Below, in pieces: positions 58,697-64,000 of a DNA stretch of 64,000 nt (its first letter is position 1; every line of letters starts with the position of its first letter). The stretch covers positions 229,298 through 293,297 of the forward strand of contig JBBHKE010002304.1 in assembly GCA_037447655.1 (NCBI GenBank). Reading direction: 5' to 3'. This DNA comes from Zygnema cylindricum (Eukaryota; Streptophyta; Zygnematophyceae; Zygnematales; Zygnemataceae). Under the pieces are notes generated by a model. That model did not search any database. It was not told the DNA's origin and saw only the letters and a list, made by a program, of their open reading frames with translations. The position numbers and the translations under genes were made by a program.

Positions 58697-59744
58697 TGTA
58701 GAAATTAATGGTTTTAAGTATTTTCTAGGTCTGAATAGAAAGAAAGAAGCCGAGGCAATCTACCTCTAACTTCTCTCTCCAACTCTCAAACTTGTCGTAG
58801 TCACTGAGAAATTGGAGAGGAAGCTAGAGCCATGGCTACCTAGGCTATCCTGAGGTTTAGGGGAAATTTATATTAGTTCGGGTTTATTTATTTAAAAGGT
58901 ATGTGCCGGCGGCACGAATTGATCCTTGTACCTACCGGCCGGCAGACAGGAGATAGCCGGTAGCCTTAGCCGTTAAGTCTAGGAGACATATTACGTAGTA
59001 TGTAGTTTGATAGTTATTTAAATATGTATACGTACAATTATTCATTTAACTATAATAGATTACGAGATACATAGATCCGGTAATATATAAAGTACGGATT
59101 ACGGTACGGACTATAAATCAATACCGCGCATTTGTTTCGTAAATGAAACAAATACCGCACATGTATTTATCACGGCTACGATTAAATTAGATTCTAATCG
59201 GACGGCCGCAATTAGCGGCGAGATCGCGGAGGAAGTTTTCGGCGGTTTGTCGCCATCGCCACATCGGATGACGCGTGGCGAAATTTCGTTGGATCGTGGA
59301 ATCCTCGGAGATTATGGCATCGAATCCGGATATGACATGTGTCGACATTTAGGCCTTGTCGTACAATGTCCGTACCTAAAGTACACCGGCAGCTGTACTT
59401 TTGCGTACGGAAATCAATTCTGATTGGTTCCGCACATCAGTAGATAGAGTCTGTGAGAGAGATAGGACTTAGAAAAATTAGGAGATAGGACCCTCTCTCC
59501 CAGAGAGCTTCTGTACAAAAGGTCAACTTTGACCCTCCATAACTTACTGCTCAGGGGAGCAAATTCAGAGATTCTTTTTGCTATCGACTCAGGGGAGTCT
59601 TCTCTTCACAGGGGTGAAGGTGGTCAGATTTTTTGTCTGCCAAGGTGGCAGTTATTTTTGCTTAAACACAAAGGGGTCAGGATTATCCTAGAGGCTTTTT
59701 GGAAGCTGTCCACTCTGAGGACTTATGGAGGTCTCAAAGTTTCA
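58697..59744 (+). repeat. 3' LTR of the young copia element
   Basis: It matches 53297-54344 at about 97% by eye with no length difference. It follows AAAATAAGGGGAG and is followed by the TCTCT duplication. Confidence 0.95.
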
Positions 59745-60012
59745 TCTCTATCGCCGCGGGAATAGGAGTAAGGAGCTCTTTCCCTTTCTCCTTTTCTCCC
59801 TCCGAAACACTACCTTCCCTTTCATGTGCTTCCTTCGTTGGACCAGAAGTTGTTCCAGTGAATCAGACTCTCTCAAACCCTGGATGAATTCCCGGGGATG
59901 GACGTCTCACTCATCCACTTACTATCCCCCAATACCGCTTCTTACACAAAGCACTTGTCATCATCTTTTCCCAATAGATGAATCCTGTTCCATTGAAAAT
60001 GGCCAACCTAGA
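59745..60012 (-). pseudogene. Middle copia element: 5' part of gag
   Basis: The minus strand directly after the primer site reads FNGTGFIYWEKMMMTSALCK, then RYWGIVSG followed by TGA. The young element has the same layout with IYxESMMIGALCEKRFWGIVSG and the same TGA. The segment stops at 59745, where the young element was inserted. Confidence 0.8.
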
Positions 60013-60028
60013 GGGTGGGCCCATAACT
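60013..60028 (-). promoter_or_regulatory. Candidate half-tRNA primer-binding site of the middle element
   Basis: On the minus strand, directly after the LTR end ...AAATAACA, the sequence is AGTTATGGGCCCACCC. It matches the initiator tRNA-Met anticodon-arm complement except for the first base. Confidence 0.65.
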
Positions 60029-62094
60029 TGTTATTTTGTGTCCCCCATTGGATCATATAATTCTCCTTTGTATATGAAGCCTCCAGTGAATTTTCAATGG
60101 TCTTCTTTGTGTATGAACCACTGCCACCCAGGTAGACAAATTATATCAAGTACTACACCCTTGTGTAGTCTAGACTCCTCGAGCCCACAATAGAAGAAAT
60201 CTCTAAAAACGCTGAAACAGGCGATTGATTATAAAGAAGCAAAAATGCCTATTTGTGCACAATCATTCCGAGAGAGGCATCTACCTACAAAATTGTTATG
60301 TCCTAAACTCCTCTCTAAACCCCTATCTACAGTTGTACAACACCAATCACAAGATTGTATCGTACATGAAGGTACATGTCCCATGGTACCTGTTGTTTTG
60401 GAAACCTTGAGTCGTCTCTATATCTTGCTGCTATGTTGCCATGTTGCGTTAAGTCTAACATCGCAGCTAGAAACCTTGAGCACTCTACACTTGTTGTTGT
60501 GCTGCTATGCTGCTCTGATCTGACATCGCAGCTGCGCTGCTCTAATATCACAGCTGCGCTGACAGATCATAGCAATCATAGCAGTCATAGCAGTCGTAGC
60601 AAAGTCATAGCAGCTATAGCAGTCTGAACAAGAAAGGTGTTCTGAATATGAATTAATTTGTGTGAAGATAAATTGACGAGGACATGATTTAGTTCGTATG
60701 TAACTCGAAAGGGAGTACACACATTCGGTGCACTTCATGCACACGTGTCGGTCCGTGAGAAAGTCAAGTTTGGTTGTTCTAGAAGAAAAGGTACAGTTAC
60801 ATTTGAGGACCAAAGTTACACGTGGAGGTTCATCTTCGGTGATGAAAAAATACGTGGAAAGCGGACAAAGTCCGCCGTCATTTTTGAAGAGAAGTATTGA
60901 CTGTTTTGTCATTTCAGTGGACGAACTTTAACCGCGTACTATTTCATTTCTAGCGGCTGTCTGATTGGTGTAAATAATTATGTGCATTCGACGGTGGGAT
61001 TTTGTTAATGAAGAGTAGTGTACCAATTGACCACGCTAGTTGTAGTACGGTGTGATCAACTGTAGGCTCACTTGTATATATATGACTTAGATTACTTTAG
61101 AAAAAGTAGGATAGTTGTGTAGGAAAACTGCGAAGCAGTTTTTGGGTGTGTTTGAAATATAAGATCATGGTGATCTTTTGGCAGAACTTTGTATAATTCT
61201 GCATGTGGTTTCTTTGGTGTAAATTCTATATTGTGGCAAATTTGCAGACGTAGGGTGTTTATGGTTTGCTTGGGGCTTCATTGTGAAGTTGGTTGTTTGT
61301 GGGATTTCGTGAGAGTTTCCTCTTTGCACAATTTGATTATCATGGCAACTGCTGGTGCTTCTTCATCTTCTTCAATGGCACCAGCTGCCTCAAATCAATA
61401 GTACCATCTGTACAGTTAAGGTTCGACATAGCCATGGTGAGGAATTCTGTCACACTTAGACTCGTCCTGTTACTCCTCCTAGACTCCGCTTTCCACTGAT
61501 GCCCCACCACGTGTCATCCGGTGACATATTGTCCATAAACCGCCAAAATTCCTATTCCTTGATGTCGGCTTGAATGATAGCCGTCCGATCCGAATTGATG
61601 TTTAATGTTCGCTGTTTTAATAAATGTCCGATAAATTTGTTTAGTGCAATATCGGCGTGCATATGATATTTATACTATTTCTATGTGACATTTCCCGTAA
61701 GTCTAATTAATTGGTTTGATTTGCATGTTCATCTTTAAATAGTTATCCAAACCTATATATCCCAGCACATGTGCAAGACTATAGGACAAGGCTGCCGGTT
61801 ATTTTGGCGAATTGTAGGGACCAGGATCAATTCCTAGCTGGTCCGTATCCTTTTGGTAGAGTCTACTAAAACTGTCCTCTGTCCCCCCTGTCCCCCCTGT
61901 CTGCTAAGGCTTTTTAGGCAGCCATTGATCTATCTCTCTGGTCATCAGTGACTACAACAAGACAAGTATGGAGACCGGAGAAGGAGAGGTTAGAGCCTAG
62001 CTAACACCCTTTTATTTTGTTCTTTAGAAATGGTCAGAGAGAAAATACAAAAACAACCTAGAAAATACCAATAAGAAATACACATATTTTAACA
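60029..62094 (-). repeat. 5' LTR of the middle copia element, interrupted by 1010 bp
   Basis: It is homologous to 47854-49126. Without the insert (60391-61400) and one GTACC copy it is 1051 bp, close to the 1048-bp LTRs of the young element. Confidence 0.88.
60391..61400 (+). mobile_element. 1010-bp insertion in the 5' LTR, flanked by GTACC
   Basis: GTACC at 60386-60390 and 61401-61405 brackets the segment, and the partner LTR has a single GTACC. If the flank is taken as ATGGTACC/ATAGTACC, the insert has TG...CA ends typical of an LTR. It contains a short tandem array of CATAGCAGT words (60560-60630). Near its end is a frame MATAGASSSSSMAPAASNQ (61341), which looks like the start of a copia Gag. 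It may be a solo or truncated LTR element. Confidence 0.6.
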
Positions 62095-63787
62095 AAAACC
62101 ACAAAATAAGACGACGGACAAAAAGGGACACCTACACTCGGTGGAGGTCAACAAAGAGAACCTCATGTTGTGGCATCAGGGGATGTGTCATATGCTACAA
62201 AGCAATATCAAAGAGATGTTCCATTATAGTACGGTTCAAGAACTTGACGTGAGGACAAGAGAGAAGCTTATTGGTGTGTAGAATGCACAAAAAGGAAACA
62301 CAAAAGGAAATTGCATCTAGTCAATGATCTTCAGTTCAAGGCCGTTGTCACCTTACACCTCTTCCATGTGGATCTTTTTGGGGACATACATCCGAAAACA
62401 ATTAAAAAAAAAAAAATCATAATGGTGGTCGTTGATGATTTCATCAAAAATACATGGGTATACTTTTTAATGGCCAAGGCGGATGCCTTAAAGACATTCA
62501 AGCAATTTGTGGCCATGGATGAGGGAGAAAGTGGAAAGAAGGCGAGAGAAGTAGGGTCATACCGTGGAGGTGAATTGCTTGCCTTTGCGGAGTATTTTAA
62601 AGAGGTTGTGAATAAGCACTAATCGTCGACCGCTTATTCCCCACAAATTAATGGGATCGCGGAGAGGACGAATTGGACACTGTAAGAAATGGTGCGGACC
62701 ATTCTTCACACTTCCTCTTTGGGGAGAAGCAATTGTGGCGGCCAACCATGTTACCAAACAAAGGATCAATTCGTCGGATAAAATTTGGAGTGGAAGGGTG
62801 CCCACCGTCAAATTCTTGAGGAAATTGGGATGTGAGGCAATAGGGTATGTAGAAGAGAAGAATCCAGAGGGTAATTTTGTTGCACGCTCATGGGAAGGAT
62901 ACTTTTTGGGGTATAGTGAGTACTCAATGCAATTTCGGATCTACAACCTAGTTACCCAAACGATCCGAATGTTACCCAATTTGGAGTTCAACAAAAACTT
63001 GGAATGGATGGTGAAAATAGTTAACAAGTCCAAACAGGCTCAATATTATGAAAAGAGAGAGTCATTATGAGGATTTCACGGGAGAGGAGAAAAAAGCTGT
63101 CATGGAGGAAGGAATAAAGAAGAAAAAAAAATTGAGAAAGTTACAACCACTAAGCCTACCAGGAACGATCAACAACGAGATAAGATCATTGTTGAATCAC
63201 CTACATGCACCAACAATATGTCATCACAAAAAAAAGTTGTCTGAGAATGAGGACAAGGACAAGATTACGTGTAGTGATTTAGCCAAAAAGTTTGTAGAGG
63301 ATGTAAAGAAACGTAAGAGATTGACAAAAGGAAAAGCTCCAAGTTGTTTCTCGCCAGGGCAACCAATATACAAAAAATAAGCAAATTGCCAAAGAGTTAT
63401 TTCCGACATCCGAGAGGGAATGGCGAAATCCTTTTCCTTGTGAAAGGCAATCACAGAGAATCGTTCAATTCATCCTCAATCATTTCAAAAGGCTCGAGAT
63501 TCGGACGGATGGAGGAAAAGTGAAAACCAACGTTTATTAAGGAGTTTACTTTTGTAAAGGCGAATGGATGTTTTGAAAAAGTAGACTTGCCAAGAGGTAA
63601 AAAGGCGATAGATTCAAAGTGGGTATTTAAGACGAAGCCGGAAGCCTCGAGTGAAATCCTTAAGTATAAGGCCTGGTTAGTATGCAAAGGCTTTGAGGAG
63701 AAGGCAAGAATTGCCTATACAAAGACCTTTGCTCCTATAGTCATATGATTCATCGATTTATAGGAGCAATAATTGCAATGGCGGAAA
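62095..63787 (+). pseudogene. Oldest copia element: integrase and RT start
   Basis: GAG-pre-integrase LMLWHQGMCHMLQSNIKEM is at about 62160. Integrase begins HVDLFGDIHPKTIKKKK (about 62365), then MVVVDDFIKNTWVYFL, and after a frame change INGIAERTNWTL (about 62650). VPTVKFLRKLGCEAIGYV (about 62800) and GYFLGYSEYSMQFRIY follow. An acidic/basic linker leads to RT FVKANGCFEKVDLPRGKKAI, SKWVFKTKPEAS and KTFAPIVI (63550-63745). RT stops at about 63787, where unrelated MITE sequence begins. Confidence 0.85.
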
Positions 63788-63872
63788 TCGGACAAGTGTG
63801 TACGGAGAAAATATGTTTTAAGTGGTAAAAAAAATATTAACACTTATAGCGATACACGGTGTAGTTTGTGCA
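63788..63872. mobile_element. Right half of the hairpin MITE (970-1194 family)
   Basis: GGACAAGTGTGTACGGAGAA, AATATGTTTTAAGTGG, then AATATTAACACTTATAGCGA and ACGGTGTAG match the right arm at 1117-1194. The left arm is absent. It sits exactly where homology of the oldest copia element to RT ends. Confidence 0.75.
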
Positions 63873-64000
63873 TTATTGCGCATTATAAACGAATGCCACA
63901 CTAATCTGGTGTGGTTTTTAAATAATCATTCTGCACAAGTACAAGAGTGTACGTTGGTAGTAAAAGCGCCGAAAATCTCGCAGAGGTACGAAGATACACT
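63873..64000. other. No recognisable feature at window end
   Basis: Short AT-rich sequence. Nothing further can be supported. Confidence 0.4.

Larger units (their letters stand above)
53297..59744 (+). mobile_element. Young full-length copia element, TSD TCTCT
   Basis: It has two LTRs of exactly 1048 bp (53297-54344 and 58697-59744) and a perfect 5-bp duplication TCTCT (53292-53296 and 59745-59749). A primer-binding site follows the 5' LTR and polypurine tract AAAATAAGGGGAG (58684-58696) precedes the 3' LTR. By eye the LTRs differ at roughly 35 positions (about 3%), so the insertion is not very recent. The coding region carries stops and cannot make a continuous Gag-Pol. Confidence 0.97.
47854..62094 (-). 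mobile_element. Middle copia element of the nest, minus strand
   Basis: The two LTRs (47854-49126 and 60029-62094) share starts and ends. Polypurine tract AAAATAAGAGGAG (plus 49127-49139) adjoins the left LTR, so the element reads right to left. The outer flanks are GAAAC (47849-47853) and AAAAC (62095-62099), a 4/5 target duplication. The coding region is decayed and interrupted at 53296/59745 by the young element of the same family. Confidence 0.9.
46077..63787 (+). mobile_element. Oldest copia element of the nest, split by later insertions
   Basis: Its two halves flank the minus-strand element at 47854-62094. The left half has a primer-binding-like site (46077), gag and zinc knuckles. The right half has GAG-pre-integrase, integrase and the start of RT, in frame order and the same orientation. 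The minus-strand insertion carries a GAAAC/AAAAC target duplication at the junction, supporting that the two halves were once contiguous. Its 5' LTR should lie left of 46077 but cannot be delimited. The 3' end is lost in the RT, where a MITE half begins at 63788. Confidence 0.75.

Overview
The window looks like a repeat-dense piece of a green-lineage (streptophyte) nuclear genome, either a charophyte alga or an early land plant. The reasons are one multi-exon leucine-rich-repeat receptor kinase (LRR-RLK) of plant type with GT-AG introns, many Ty1/copia retrotransposons, several TIR DNA-element families, long pyrimidine tracts and very low gene density. A Chara-like genome would fit, but the sequence does not prove it. 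No bacterial genes, rRNA, tRNA or CRISPR arrays were seen.

Layout. 1-9.5 kb: a mosaic of short non-autonomous TIR elements. One family has ACACCG termini (346-964, 970-1194, 3049-3258, 4988-5526, 8876-9082). A second, PIF/Harbinger-like family has GGG...CCC ends and TTA target duplications (1228-2163, 3340-4085, 4089-4869, 9106-9497, 28943-29785). A 1.25-kb near-pure pyrimidine strand lies at 6122-7375 and a 27-bp minisatellite follows it. 10-12.9 kb: a decayed non-LTR reverse-transcriptase gene. 13.5-18.4 kb: a defective copia element on the minus strand. 18.6-27.1 kb: two broken paralogues of the LRR-RLK, separated by low-complexity sequence, a 28-bp tandem hairpin repeat, a hAT-like element built of TCGATA-type palindromes, and a copia remnant.

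31.0-44.5 kb: the one gene that looks functional. It is a receptor kinase with signal peptide, about 25 LRRs, a transmembrane segment and a kinase domain with all catalytic motifs. Eighteen exons join in frame to 1151 codons plus stop. The later LRRs are encoded one per exon. A tandem duplication inside a kinase intron has created a decoy copy of the start of the DFG exon.

45.3-63.9 kb: a three-deep nest of copia retrotransposons. An old plus-strand element (about 46.1-63.8 kb) was split by a minus-strand element (47854-62094, TSD GAAAC/AAAAC). That element was in turn split by a younger plus-strand relative (53297-59744, two 1048-bp LTRs, perfect TSD TCTCT). The LTRs of the middle element carry further insertions of 1010 and 212 bp. 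Three of the copia elements in the window have the sequence GGTTATGGGCC next to the LTR. It is complementary to the anticodon arm of initiator tRNA-Met, so they probably prime from a half tRNA as Drosophila copia does. The oldest element has an ordinary tRNA-3'-end type site instead.

No cooperating pathway or operon is present. The biology is one receptor kinase locus with local pseudogene duplicates, inside successive layers of transposable elements.
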